A program made the position numbers and the translations under genes. The notes beneath the pieces are model-generated. The model had not been told where the DNA came from, did no database searches, and was given only the letters and a program-made list of their open reading frames with translations. From NCBI GenBank assembly GCA_964459305.1, contig CAYWNA010000138.1:1-33925 (forward strand): a stretch of DNA of 33,925 nt. The letters run 5' to 3'. This DNA comes from CAYWNA01 sp964459305. GTDB lineage: Bacteria; Planctomycetota; Planctomycetia; Pirellulales; Pirellulaceae. Below are positions 1 to 7,659 of this stretch, piece by piece; position 1 is the stretch's first letter, and each line of letters opens with the position of its first letter.

Positions 1-1
1 C

Positions 2-115
2 AGCGGCGTGTACGACGCGAAGACGGGGACTCCCGTATCAGGTCCGCCCCCTAAGGGACTCACGCAATATTCGGTGGAGGTGAAAGATGGCGAAGTCATC
101 GTCAGCCGCGTCTGA
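2..115 (+). CDS. Rieske iron-sulfur protein, C-terminal end (partial)
   Basis: The window opens inside a reading frame of 37 codons ending at TGA 113-115. The readable tail contains GVYDAKTGTPVSGPPPKGL, which matches the segment after the second cluster-binding motif of Rieske proteins, where a proline loop (GPPP) closes the 2Fe-2S cluster. The cluster ligands themselves lie upstream of the window. In quinol:cytochrome c reductases this subunit passes electrons from quinol to cytochrome c and is normally encoded just before cytochrome b, as here: its stop overlaps the next ATG (87) by 29 bases, which suggests translational coupling. Because the following cytochrome b gene is broken, this Rieske protein may have lost its partner. 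Family assignment rests on a short tail plus gene order. Confidence 0.75.
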   Translation, partial: SGVYDAKTGTPVSGPPPKGLTQYSVEVKDGEVIVSRV

Positions 116-636
116 TCGCCCCGTGTGGGGCAAGTTATGGGACTTTGCAGACGATCGGCTGGGGCTCACGGAGCTGTTGGAGTTTGCGGCCAAGAAGCAA
201 GCCCCGCAGCATGCGCATTCGTTCTGGTATTACCTGGGTGGAATCACGATGTTCTTCTTCATCGTCCAGGTGGTGACTGGGATCTTGCTGCTGGTGTACT
301 ACCGTCCGGGCCCGGAAGCGTATGATTCGGTGCGGCGATTGACGTACGACATCGACTTTGGCTGGCTGCTCCGTTCCACCCATTCCTGGTCGGCCAATCT
401 GATGGTCGTCGCGTTATTTGCCCATCTATTCTCGGTCTACTTCATGAAGGCGTACCGAAAGCCGCGCGAGTTTGGATGGTGGACTGGGTTAGCGCTGCTG
501 TGAGTGGTTTTGACATTCGGCTTCAGCGGCTACCTGCTGCCGATGGACGAGCTTTCCTTCTCTGCCACCAAGGTTGGCCTGAAAATTCCCAACTCGATGC
601 CGGTGGTCGGCCCGGCGGTTGTGGATCTGATTCGGG
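87..636 (+). pseudogene. Cytochrome b N-terminal fragment with in-frame stop and truncation
   Basis: ATG 87 is preceded by a good ribosome site (GGAGG, 76-80). The frame encodes a b6-type cytochrome b N-terminus with two haem-ligand histidines 14 residues apart (H99 and H113). TGA at 501-503 interrupts it exactly where relatives read LLWVLTLGF, so a TGG to TGA change is the simplest explanation. The same frame continues recognisably after the stop (VLTFGFSGYLLPMDELSF, then a stretch ending DLIRVG) and stops resembling cytochrome b near 630, before the fourth helix that carries the other two haem histidines. The product cannot be a complete cytochrome b. TGA is used as a normal stop elsewhere in the window, for example after 28038 and 29332, so recoding is unlikely. 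Sequencing or assembly error remains possible. Confidence 0.8.
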
Positions 637-1176
637 TGGGCCATAGAATGGGTATTTTTCCTCATCGAGCTGACAGCGGCCGCTGTGTACTATTACACGT
701 GGAACCGAATTCCGGACAAGCTCCATTTACGGGTCGGTTGGGTTTATGCCGCGGCGTCACTGCTCACGCTGGTGATCATCAACGGCATCCTTGCTTTCAT
801 GCTGACGCCCGGGCAGGCGTGGCTGGCGGTGGTCGGCACCGGTGACGAAGCCAGCCGGTTTTTCCAGGTGTTCTTTAATCCGGCCTATTGGCCAAGTCTT
901 GCCCTGCGGACATTGGTATGTATCTCACTGGCCGGCGTCTGGGCGTTGGTCACGGGCAGCTTGATCGACGGGACTCGGCAGCCGGAGTTGAAGACAAAGG
1001 TCATCCGTTGGTCCGTTCTGTGGCTGCTGTCCAGCTTCTTCCTGATGCCGTTCTGTCTCCTGGGCTATTTGATGATGATCCCCGAGTCGCAACGCAGTCT
1101 GTTGGAACTTGGGATCTCGACCATCGGCGCCGGAACGTTCACTCAGGTAACCCGCGCCGGCCTGCCATACGGCTGA
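634..1176 (+). pseudogene. CydA-like membrane domain fragment, N-terminus missing
   Basis: From about 634, in a different frame from the cytochrome b fragment, the sequence reads GWAIEWVFFLIELTAAAVYY and continues to a stop at 1174-1176. It has several hydrophobic helices and motifs such as IINGILAFMLTPG and FFNPAYWPSLALRT. These resemble the quinol oxidase subunit I (CydA-like) membrane proteins that carry a C-terminal cytochrome c domain in planctomycetes. The N-terminal half and its start codon are absent, because the fragment begins abruptly where cytochrome b ends. The last recognisable part is ISTIGAGTFTQVTR, near 1150. Beyond that the frame runs into unrelated residues while the cytochrome c part continues in another frame. 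It would have been an integral membrane component of an electron-transfer complex. The family call comes from recalled motifs and is not certain. Confidence 0.65.
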
Positions 1177-1417
1177 TGGCTATCGATCGATGCGCGGGTT
1201 TCTGCAGCAACGCGACTACGCCTCGATTCGCAACATGCTGAGCATGTTGCACGAGCACCGGGAGGATTCGCCCTATCGAGCTTTCATGCCTCCGCTAGTC
1301 GGAACCGACACGGAGATTGAGGCGTTGGCCGCCTACCTTCACGAGCGCGTCAAGACGTCCTCCTCGGCACACGCCGTAGCCCACGCGACTGCGCCGCCGC
1401 CGGTTCGCAGCGATTAG
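1151..1417 (+). pseudogene. c-type cytochrome C-terminal fragment
   Basis: In a third frame, positions 1151-1417 read ACHTADGYRSM, then a helix-rich stretch with YRAFMPPLVGTDTEIEALA and a stop. This is the usual layout of a small cytochrome c domain: a haem motif ending CH, and a late methionine in MPPLVG as the axial ligand. Only the second half of CxxCH is present (tgc cat at 1163-1168); the first cysteine has been lost at the junction. With the preceding fragment it probably once formed a single CydA-like/cytochrome c gene that suffered an internal deletion near 1150-1160. It lacks its own start in a sensible place, although an ATG at 1190 exists. I read it as a remnant, not a gene. Confidence 0.65.
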
Positions 1418-1495
1418 CAGGACGAGCGACGAAGGCCAACTCTCGCCGCGTCCCGAAGCGAATAGCCTTCGCCGGGACATCGCCCGCAATAGATG

Positions 1496-1594
1496 TACCG
1501 CCCGCGGCCAGGATTGAACCTTTTTCGTATGTAGCCGAAGTCGCCCAGACTTTGGCCCGCGCAGGGAAAACCAAACTCTGGCGAGTTCGGCTAC
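1496..1594. repeat. Palindromic repeat family A, copy 1
   Basis: An inverted repeat has a left arm at 1531-1555 starting GTAGCCGAAGTCGCCCAGAC and a right arm at 1571-1594 ending GAGTTCGGCTAC, with a 15-base loop. A flanking stretch (1496-1530, containing CCCGCGGCCAGGATTGA) is shared with copy 3 at 33872-33925, so the element is longer than the hairpin. It lies between the cytochrome remnant and the bioC stop codon, whose end is only three bases away, so it would form the 3' end of the bioC transcript. There is no U-tract. Confidence 0.85.
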
Positions 1595-1597
1595 AGG

Positions 1598-2398
1598 TCA
1601 GACTTGTCCTCGGGCTGCATAGCCCGCTTGGCCCCGTTTCCGTTGGGCGATGCCGTAGAACACTTGGTAAGTGGCCACGATGCGGCCAAACCGTTCCAGA
1701 TAGGCCCCTTCCAACGCCGCCACATCGGCACGCGTGAAGTGATGTTCCCAGAAACTGCCGCCTTGCGTACCCGTGCTCCTGATTGTTCGTAGCAAATCCC
1801 AGAGGCAATCGAAGGTTGCGGTATGGACACGCTCGCGCACCGTGGCTTGCTGAAAGTGTTCCTGCAAGAGACGCTCCAGGACGGCACCGTCGGGGAACCG
1901 TTCGGCAGCACTCGCGGCTTCTGGCCCCCACAACTCATGCAGGCAGGTATTCAATTCGCGGTAGGTGTCGGGTCCAAAGGAGGAAAACAGTAATGTCCCT
2001 TCCGAACTGCACGCTTGGGCCAGTTTGGGCATAAGCGAGGGGAGATCCTCGAACCATTGAAACGACGCATTGGCTGTCACCAGATCGTACGGACCGGTCA
2101 GCTCCATTGTCTCGACATCGGCCACCCAGAGGGTCACTCGCCGGTTATCCAGCTTGCGTGCGGCCACCTGGATCATATCCGGGGAGATATCCACCGCGTG
2201 AATTTCTGCGTCGGCGAATCGCTCCCTCAAGATGCCGGTGAAATTGCCGGTACCACAGCCCAGATCCAAAATGGTGGCGTACGTATCTCGATCCAGCAGC
2301 GTCAATAGCCGCTCGCCCACCTCCGACTGGATGGTGGCAAAATCATCATAGCTCTCGGCAGAACGAGAGAAACTCCTGGCTACACGAGGCTTTGCCAT
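1598..2398 (-). CDS. bioC: Malonyl-ACP O-methyltransferase BioC
   Basis: The 266-residue protein methylates the free carboxyl of malonyl-ACP with S-adenosylmethionine. The fatty acid enzymes can then extend it to pimeloyl-ACP methyl ester, the first committed step of biotin synthesis. It shows the class I methyltransferase glycine motif LDLGCGTGNF (residues 44-53), an acidic residue after the second strand (AVDISPDMI) and the BioC-like N-terminus VARSFSRSAESYDDFA. TANASFQWFEDL also matches the family. The ATG at 2398 lies 53 bases inside the 3' end of the bioH-like gene, implying coupled translation. It is the last gene of a four-gene minus-strand cluster and is followed at once by palindrome family A. 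Length is normal for the family. Confidence 0.9.
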   Translation of the reverse strand: MAKPRVARSFSRSAESYDDFATIQSEVGERLLTLLDRDTYATILDLGCGTGNFTGILRERFADAEIHAVDISPDMIQVAARKLDNRRVTLWVADVETMELTGPYDLVTANASFQWFEDLPSLMPKLAQACSSEGTLLFSSFGPDTYRELNTCLHELWGPEAASAAERFPDGAVLERLLQEHFQQATVRERVHTATFDCLWDLLRTIRSTGTQGGSFWEHHFTRADVAALEGAYLERFGRIVATYQVFYGIAQRKRGQAGYAARGQV

Positions 2399-3071
2399 AG
2401 ACCTGTTCTACGAACTCCTTTCTCAGAAACGGCAAATGCCCGGCGTCTTCCAACAAAACCATCTTGGCACCGGGAATCGCCTGAGCCAATTCGTCGACCT
2501 CTTCCGGCGGGACGATGCGATCGGCGGTCCCATTTACCAGTACCAAGTTACTAAGAGTCTGTAAACTACCGGTGTCGAGGCGAGTCTCGCTCAGCCAGTC
2601 AAGTCCTCGATTCAGTCTCTCCGTCGTCATCTCCTCCAGGTAACCGGGCAATAGGCAGTTGCGAAACCACTCATAGGTTCGCTCCTCGCCGGCGCTGAAA
2701 CAATTGCGGTAAAACTTTCGAAGAAACGCCTTTCTCTTGGTGTGAACAAGCGTGCGGACGTGTTCGATATCTCCGGGCAGGTAACGACAGCGAGCAGCGA
2801 CAAGGGTCAGTTGGTCGACCATATCGGGGTGATTGACGGCGAAATCCGCCACGGCGTAGGCGCCCATGGACCAGCCTAACAACGAAATACTTTTCCGTCC
2901 TTGAGTCGGCAGCCAGCGGCAAAGCGCTGCGCCGAATTCCTGTGGCGTTTCACCAACGAAGTACGCAGACCCCAGCGGCAGTTCCACGGCGGCAAATGGG
3001 CGCCAATCAAACCCCCATCCAGAAACAATGACCAATTCGGCTTTTTTTTCACAGTTTGTGGTCTTAAACAT
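2346..3071 (-). CDS. bioH: Pimeloyl-ACP methyl ester esterase, BioH-like alpha/beta hydrolase
   Basis: The protein (241 residues from ATG 3071) is a cytoplasmic alpha/beta hydrolase that would remove the methyl group added by BioC, releasing pimeloyl-ACP for BioF. The nucleophile elbow GWSMG is at residues 66-70 (Ser68). The likely acid is the Asp in NGTADRIVPP and the likely histidine is in EDAGHLPF. I chose ATG 3071, not 3098, because it overlaps the bioF stop by eight bases (ATGTTTAA), a classic coupling arrangement, and 3098 would lie well inside bioF. Position between bioF and bioC supports the role, but several unrelated esterases can fill it, so the symbol is by function and context. 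Codons 8-10 contain a run of eight A residues (3042-3049 on this strand), a possible slippage site. Confidence 0.82.
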   Translation of the reverse strand: MFKTTNCEKKAELVIVSGWGFDWRPFAAVELPLGSAYFVGETPQEFGAALCRWLPTQGRKSISLLGWSMGAYAVADFAVNHPDMVDQLTLVAARCRYLPGDIEHVRTLVHTKRKAFLRKFYRNCFSAGEERTYEWFRNCLLPGYLEEMTTERLNRGLDWLSETRLDTGSLQTLSNLVLVNGTADRIVPPEEVDELAQAIPGAKMVLLEDAGHLPFLRKEFVEQVYGKASCSQEFLSFCREL

Positions 3072-4221
3072 CGGCCATCCCACGCAAACGCTCAACAACT
3101 ACTTCCAGGTCCGTCGGCTGATGTCCGTAGGACAGCGAAAATCGTAACCGGGCCTCTCCTTCGGGGACCGTTGGCGGCCGGATGGGCAAAGCCCAGATTC
3201 CGGCCTGCACCAATTCTCGGCTCCAGCGGACCGCTTCGTCTGTGGGACCCACGAGAACAGGGACGATTTGGGATTGGCTTTGCGACGGTAAGCCCATCTC
3301 GGTCAGTTGCTGCCTGAACCACTCACTGCGGCTCAGCAACGTTTCACGACGTTGTGGTTCCCGTTCCAGCCTATCCAGCGCCGCCAAGTTTGCTGCCACA
3401 ACTGCCGGCGGCAATGCCGTGGAATAGATGAAACTGCGCGAGGAGTTGATCAGAAAGTCACGCACAACGGAGGAACAGGCCACGTAGGCTCCGGAACTTC
3501 CCAAAGCCTTACTGAACGTCCCCACGATCAAATCGACATCGTCTTGGACACCCATCTGATTGACATGCCCCGCACCGTGCGGCCCAAACACACCGGTCGC
3601 ATGGGCTTCGTCGACGATGAACGTGAAACCGTGCTGTCCTCTTAGGGTCGCGATCTCGGTCAGCGGCGCAAAATCACCATCCATACTGAAGACAGATTCC
3701 GTCACGACAAACAGTCGCTCGAACCGCGTTTCCTTTTTCGACAGCAGCGTTGCCAAGTGATCGATGTCATTATGCTGGAAGCGGAACATTCGAGCCCCGG
3801 ACAACTTGACTCCGTCCAAAATGCTCGCGTGGCTAAGACGATCGCAAAACACCGCATCTGCCGGCGAGCACAAGGCACTGATGATCCCCACATTTGCCTG
3901 ATAACCGCTGTTGTAGACCAAGGCCGCCTGTTTGCCTTTGAGTGAGGCGACACGTGTTTCGAGCTTTTGAAACAGGCTCAAGTCACCGCTCAGCAGCCGA
4001 GACGCGGAAGCCCCAGTGCCGAATCGAGCTGAAGCCTCCTGCGCGGCGTCAATGAGGGCCGGGTGAGTCGATAACGCTAAATAGTCACTCGAACAGAAAT
4101 CAAGGTACTCCATACCATCCCGTACAATACGACCCTCGCCACGCGAGTCGCACGGGTGGAGCTCGCGGTGGAGGCCGGCGTCCCGTCGCTGCTGCAAGAA
4201 GGCTGTGATATGGTCGTCCAT
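3064..4221 (-). CDS. bioF: 8-amino-7-oxononanoate synthase BioF
   Basis: BioF is a pyridoxal-phosphate enzyme of the alpha-oxoamine synthase family. It condenses pimeloyl-ACP with alanine, releasing CO2 and ACP, to give 8-amino-7-oxononanoate in biotin synthesis. The 385-residue protein is full length. The lysine that binds the cofactor is K238 in GTFSKALGSSGAY; DEAHATG (204-210) supplies the aspartate that contacts the pyridine nitrogen and a histidine; GTGASASRLLSG and LVYNSGYQAN are also typical. It starts two bases after the stop of the upstream MBL-fold gene and its stop overlaps the bioH-like start, so all four genes are probably one transcript. bioA, bioD and bioB are not in the window. 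The related enzymes KBL and ALAS are less likely given bioC and bioH beside it. Confidence 0.93.
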   Translation of the reverse strand: MDDHITAFLQQRRDAGLHRELHPCDSRGEGRIVRDGMEYLDFCSSDYLALSTHPALIDAAQEASARFGTGASASRLLSGDLSLFQKLETRVASLKGKQAALVYNSGYQANVGIISALCSPADAVFCDRLSHASILDGVKLSGARMFRFQHNDIDHLATLLSKKETRFERLFVVTESVFSMDGDFAPLTEIATLRGQHGFTFIVDEAHATGVFGPHGAGHVNQMGVQDDVDLIVGTFSKALGSSGAYVACSSVVRDFLINSSRSFIYSTALPPAVVAANLAALDRLEREPQRRETLLSRSEWFRQQLTEMGLPSQSQSQIVPVLVGPTDEAVRWSRELVQAGIWALPIRPPTVPEGEARLRFSLSYGHQPTDLEVVVERLRGMADV

Positions 4222-4223
4222 GG

Positions 4224-5072
4224 TTATCCATCTTCTGAAACGTCGATAATCTCAAAGTCGCGTTTCTCGTCCCTCCGCAGTCGTCCATGGGTCGTTTGAG
4301 GATCATGATCGAAGAAGGCACGCCAGCCGCGATCGGCGATCATTGCGAGAAGTTCGGATTTCATTCGGCGTAGCTGCAGTACGTCTAAGTCGTATGACAT
4401 CCCCCAGCGAATCGGCAAATGGCCGGTCGTGGGGCAGAGCTCGCCCAAGTAGACAGCCGCGCCGTCACTGCTTTCGATGAGTAACGCTTGATGTGCCGGT
4501 GTATGCCCGCCCGTGACAATCGACCGAATTCCCGGCACGATTTCTACGTTGCCATCGATCAGATGGAGGCAATCGGCACTCTGCAGAGGCAGTAGGTTCT
4601 CCTGCGGGTACGCCCCTCGCAGTTCGGGCAGGTCGGCGGTGGCCAACATCCACTCGCGACGTTGCGCCACGTACACAGCGTTTGGAAAGGACGGTTTGAT
4701 CGTCCCATCGGCGCCGAATTCGGTACCGCCGCCTGCGTGATCGAAATGAAGATGCGAGAAGATCACTGTGTCGATATCGCCGGGGGCCACACCGATTCGT
4801 GTCAGGCTGTCGATCAGCGGCGATCCTTGCTCCGATTCGAGTAGAGTTCGTTGTTTTTCCGGCAGTTTGCTGCCGTATCCCGTGTCAATCAGTACCTTGT
4901 TCCGGCCGGTGTCGACATAAAGACAATTCGTGTCCTTTGGAATGAGGTTCCGGTCATCCGGTTCAGCGTACCGGCTCCACAACGCTTTCGGCACCACGCC
5001 AAACATGGTTCCGCCGTCCATCTTGAAGCGGCCGCCGGAGACGACCTGTAGTTCGAACTGACCCAACTGCAT
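4224..5072 (-). CDS. MBL-fold metallohydrolase in the biotin cluster
   Basis: The 282-residue protein has the metallo-beta-lactamase fold motif HLHFDH (H107, H109, D111, H112) and a later metal histidine in GGHTPAHQ (H190). A late FDHD may provide the last one. Overall it resembles lactonase-type members that hydrolyse acyl lactones or esters. The position that usually holds the bridging aspartate reads YLGELCPT, with Glu instead of Asp, which could alter metal binding. No signal peptide is visible, so it should be cytoplasmic. Only two bases separate its stop from the bioF start, making it the first gene of the biotin transcript. Its substrate is unknown: it could be a thioesterase or esterase acting on pimeloyl intermediates, or an unrelated passenger. 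The promoter should lie in 5073-5261. Confidence 0.8.
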   Translation of the reverse strand: MQLGQFELQVVSGGRFKMDGGTMFGVVPKALWSRYAEPDDRNLIPKDTNCLYVDTGRNKVLIDTGYGSKLPEKQRTLLESEQGSPLIDSLTRIGVAPGDIDTVIFSHLHFDHAGGGTEFGADGTIKPSFPNAVYVAQRREWMLATADLPELRGAYPQENLLPLQSADCLHLIDGNVEIVPGIRSIVTGGHTPAHQALLIESSDGAAVYLGELCPTTGHLPIRWGMSYDLDVLQLRRMKSELLAMIADRGWRAFFDHDPQTTHGRLRRDEKRDFEIIDVSEDG

Positions 5073-5111
5073 TGCGGTGCTTTCTATGGTGTCGTCAGTT
5101 CGGAACGTCTT

Positions 5112-5202
5112 CGTTTAACCCGAAGCCGGGGACGGCGTGGAGACGACCCGACGCTGGGCTGCAACCCGCCGCGCGCGCGCGCCTTCGGCTTTCGGTTAAA
5201 CG
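5112..5202. repeat. Palindromic repeat family B (CGTTTAACC type)
   Basis: Inverted arms CGTTTAACCCGAAGCC (5112-5127) and GGCTTTCGGTTAAACG (5187-5202) differ at one position and enclose 59 bases that include a (GC)6 run at 5171-5182. It lies 59 bases downstream of the esterase stop and upstream of the MBL-fold gene start, so it could affect the end of one transcript or the leader of the next. I recall similar CGTTTAACC palindromes as dispersed elements in planctomycetes; only one copy is in this window. Confidence 0.75.
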
Positions 5203-5261
5203 AGGGACGCGGTTTGCGGCGTTGTTGTTGTGACAAAACACCCCGCCCTGGACGACATGTC

Positions 5262-7472
5262 TCATTTGGTCTCATCTCCCGATAGGCAGTGAAGTTTCTG
5301 GCCGAGAAGCTCGATCAAATCCGGCAAGTCGTAGCTAAGCAACGCTCCCGGTACTGCGTGCCCGATCAAGTCTGGTTCCAGTGGTTTGGCGATGACGCCG
5401 TCGATCCAACTGCGGATGCAATCCCGCAACGTCACGGAGTTGAAGCGGGGATCCAATGCGGCGGCGTGCAAGACGACCGGTCCGCCCTTGGCGACGCCAA
5501 CAAGTTCAATGCCCTTGAAATCGAAGCCGCGTCGTTGCGCAAGTGCGTCGGCTGCGGTCAGCACGTCTTCGACCCTCTGCCCGAGTAACGGTCGTCCGAT
5601 GTGCAACGACCACATGGCCGCGCGATGGTCGCCTTTCGAGTAGGGAGCCCGGCCGCCTTCGTCGGCCGTTTCACCACAGCCGCGGACGTCGATGCTGAGC
5701 ACGGCGCGGCCTTGCGCGATCAACGCCTCGATGGGCCCGCCAGGTCGTGCATCAGCCGCCTTGCCACGCCCGTCGACGTAGATCGTCAGCGGCCGCTTTG
5801 CCTGCGTTTCGGAAGCCGTGAACAGGAGTGCCGGAATCGGCGGTTCGCCTGTTCTTTGGATCGCGAACTTCTCGATACGACAACCATCGCGAGCAACCAC
5901 GCCACTCGGTTCGACGGACACTTCGCCCGCCGGTTCGCGCAGGGCAAAAAGACTGCGCATGTGAGCCAAGCACTCGGCTCGGTCGTGCCTTTTCCAAAAC
6001 AGAGTTCTCTCGGACTCAAGCTCGCGGGCCAAAGACAGATTGATATCGACCAAGGAGACGGCGTCGTCGAACTCTTCAAGCACCTGTCCGGATTTGGTGG
6101 CCCAAAGGGCTTTCTCCGGTTGCATATGGAGCTTTGGCTCGGTCACCGGTCGTGGATCGTCCAAGAGCCAGCGGCGCATCCACCGAACGGCCGCCTGGCG
6201 CCGCGGCTTGCTGAACGCGTGTGTGTCATCGTAGACAAACAAATCCGCCCGTTCGGGATGCCCGATCAGCTCAAAGACCTGATGGACCTCGCGGAACGTC
6301 TTGCGGGTGAAGGCGATGTCTTTGTAATCGCGCTCGGCCGCAAGGATGATCGAGGGCTTGGGTGCGCGGAGAATGAAGAAATCGGGATGCTCGAAGCCGA
6401 ACGATCCTGTGTTCGGCGGCGACTGGCATCCGTCGCCGGCGCCACCCAAGTCGAAATTGCGTTCCAATGCTGTAGTGTGACACGAAGGCCCGGCTGGACC
6501 GACGCGGTCGTCCAGGGCCATGAGGAACATCGTTTGCCCCCCGCCGCCGGAATTGCCCGTGACACCAACCGGCCTACTGCCGTCCACTTCGGGACGACTC
6601 AGAAGATAGTCAATGCTGCGGACACCATCCCAGGCGGAGTAATGAACGAAATGCCGTCCTACCAGGATCGAATTGACGTTCAGCAGCTTGTGCCGCGAAC
6701 CGGCATGCCGCGGGCCGCCGGGAAGCTGCTGTCGTTCTCCCTGTCCCATCGGGTCGTAGACCAGTGCTACGAAGCCGTTCTTCGCGAACAGAGCACCGAC
6801 ACTTTGGTACGCCGCGTATGCCTTCCCGGCAAGGCTGTGGCCGCAAGGCACCAGCACGCCTGGGTATGGGAGATCTCCACTGGTCGGCACGTAAAGGTTG
6901 GCTGTCACGTAGAATCGCGGACGACTCTCGTATACGACCTTCTCGATCCGATAGTCGTCCGCGTCAATGATTCCCGTGACTCTCGCATTGAGGGGACTCT
7001 TCGGAGGAAACGAACCCATGAGCTCTTGATAGCCGCGGCGCAGTTCCTCCTGATACGCCAGTACTGATTCACGAGATGTGAGTGCCCGCTCCACGTGTTT
7101 CCGGCGCAGATCGTATTGGTTATGAATCTCACCAAGGAGGTAGTCGCGCAAAAGCGTTTGACCATCGGCTTCCAAGACCTGCAGGTTCTCGACGACAGGC
7201 TTCTGGCCAGACTGCGGTTGCTGAGCCAGGCCAGACAGGGCTGGTACACACACGGCCGCGACCAAGACGGCAAGACGCCAAAGAGAATTGAAGGTGTCCG
7301 GGAATTCGAAACGCTGAAATCGACGGTTTTCGGGAGGGCGAGGCTCCTGCCGAGCCGCGCGTTGATGCCAAGAAACCGGCTCAGCAGGAGCTTCGCCCTC
7401 CCAATTCCCGGACACCCTCAGAAAACTAGGTAATGGCGGCCTCCGCCAATGATGAGAAGTCGCATTGTTCAT
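5262..7472 (-). CDS. Secreted tandem alpha/beta hydrolase (acetyl xylan esterase-like)
   Basis: From ATG 7472 the protein has 736 residues. ATG 7484 is also possible, but 7472 has GGAG just upstream. A hydrophobic signal core (about 65-82, ending PALSGLAQQ) follows an unusually long N-region, so export is likely. The first hydrolase domain resembles acetyl xylan esterase/dienelactone-hydrolase types, with GNSGGG (Ser308) and a catalytic-like His in DDTHAFSKP (about 418). A second alpha/beta hydrolase-like domain from about 530 has GVAKGG (about 659-664) where the serine elbow would be, so it is probably not catalytic and may bind or stabilise. Residues about 20-59 are encoded by a palindromic element (7293-7416) inserted in frame. 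The likely substrate is an acetylated or methyl-esterified polysaccharide, by analogy only. The gene stands alone, divergent from 7660. Confidence 0.75.
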   Translation of the reverse strand: MNNATSHHWRRPPLPSFLRVSGNWEGEAPAEPVSWHQRAARQEPRPPENRRFQRFEFPDTFNSLWRLAVLVAAVCVPALSGLAQQPQSGQKPVVENLQVLEADGQTLLRDYLLGEIHNQYDLRRKHVERALTSRESVLAYQEELRRGYQELMGSFPPKSPLNARVTGIIDADDYRIEKVVYESRPRFYVTANLYVPTSGDLPYPGVLVPCGHSLAGKAYAAYQSVGALFAKNGFVALVYDPMGQGERQQLPGGPRHAGSRHKLLNVNSILVGRHFVHYSAWDGVRSIDYLLSRPEVDGSRPVGVTGNSGGGGQTMFLMALDDRVGPAGPSCHTTALERNFDLGGAGDGCQSPPNTGSFGFEHPDFFILRAPKPSIILAAERDYKDIAFTRKTFREVHQVFELIGHPERADLFVYDDTHAFSKPRRQAAVRWMRRWLLDDPRPVTEPKLHMQPEKALWATKSGQVLEEFDDAVSLVDINLSLARELESERTLFWKRHDRAECLAHMRSLFALREPAGEVSVEPSGVVARDGCRIEKFAIQRTGEPPIPALLFTASETQAKRPLTIYVDGRGKAADARPGGPIEALIAQGRAVLSIDVRGCGETADEGGRAPYSKGDHRAAMWSLHIGRPLLGQRVEDVLTAADALAQRRGFDFKGIELVGVAKGGPVVLHAAALDPRFNSVTLRDCIRSWIDGVIAKPLEPDLIGHAVPGALLSYDLPDLIELLGQKLHCLSGDETK
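7293..7416. repeat. Composite nested palindrome, family C (GGGAGGGCGAGGCTCC type)
   Basis: Perfect outer arms GGTGTCCGGGAATT (7293-7306) and AATTCCCGGACACC (7403-7416) enclose inner 25-base arms at 7332-7356 (GGGAGGGCGAGGCTCCTGCC...) and 7378-7402 (...GGAGCTTCGCCCTCCC), which differ at two positions. The right arms abut, so the element looks like a hairpin nested in a MITE-like unit of 124 bases. It lies inside the 5' coding region of the esterase and is read in frame there as EGEAPAEP and RQEPRPPENR. I recall such peptides from many planctomycete proteins, which suggests a widespread mobile palindrome. Confidence 0.85.
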
Positions 7473-7659
7473 GGCCCACTCCATGTCGGACGTTTCTCAG
7501 CTTTTCATTCTCTCTATCCCGACCGCTCGCCTCGCACAACCGGGCATGTTAACATCCCGCAAGCGTCTCGTCTCCCTGGCTTCGTGTTTGATTGGGACGA
7601 CTGTCGCTGTTTCGGCCTTTTTTGCCGATCTGGCTCGACATCTGGAAGAAAGGACATCG

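Noticed and set aside
501..503. TGA in cytochrome b as a recoded tryptophan
   Set aside because: TGA ends several intact genes here, and the same locus has two further frame breaks, so decay explains it better.
5171..5182. (GC)6 run as a separate regulatory or Z-DNA signal
   Set aside because: It sits within the loop of palindrome B and is too short to claim more.
5601..7067. Long plus-strand open frame opposite the esterase
   Set aside because: It mirrors the codon pattern of a clearly coding minus-strand gene and has no recognisable domain.
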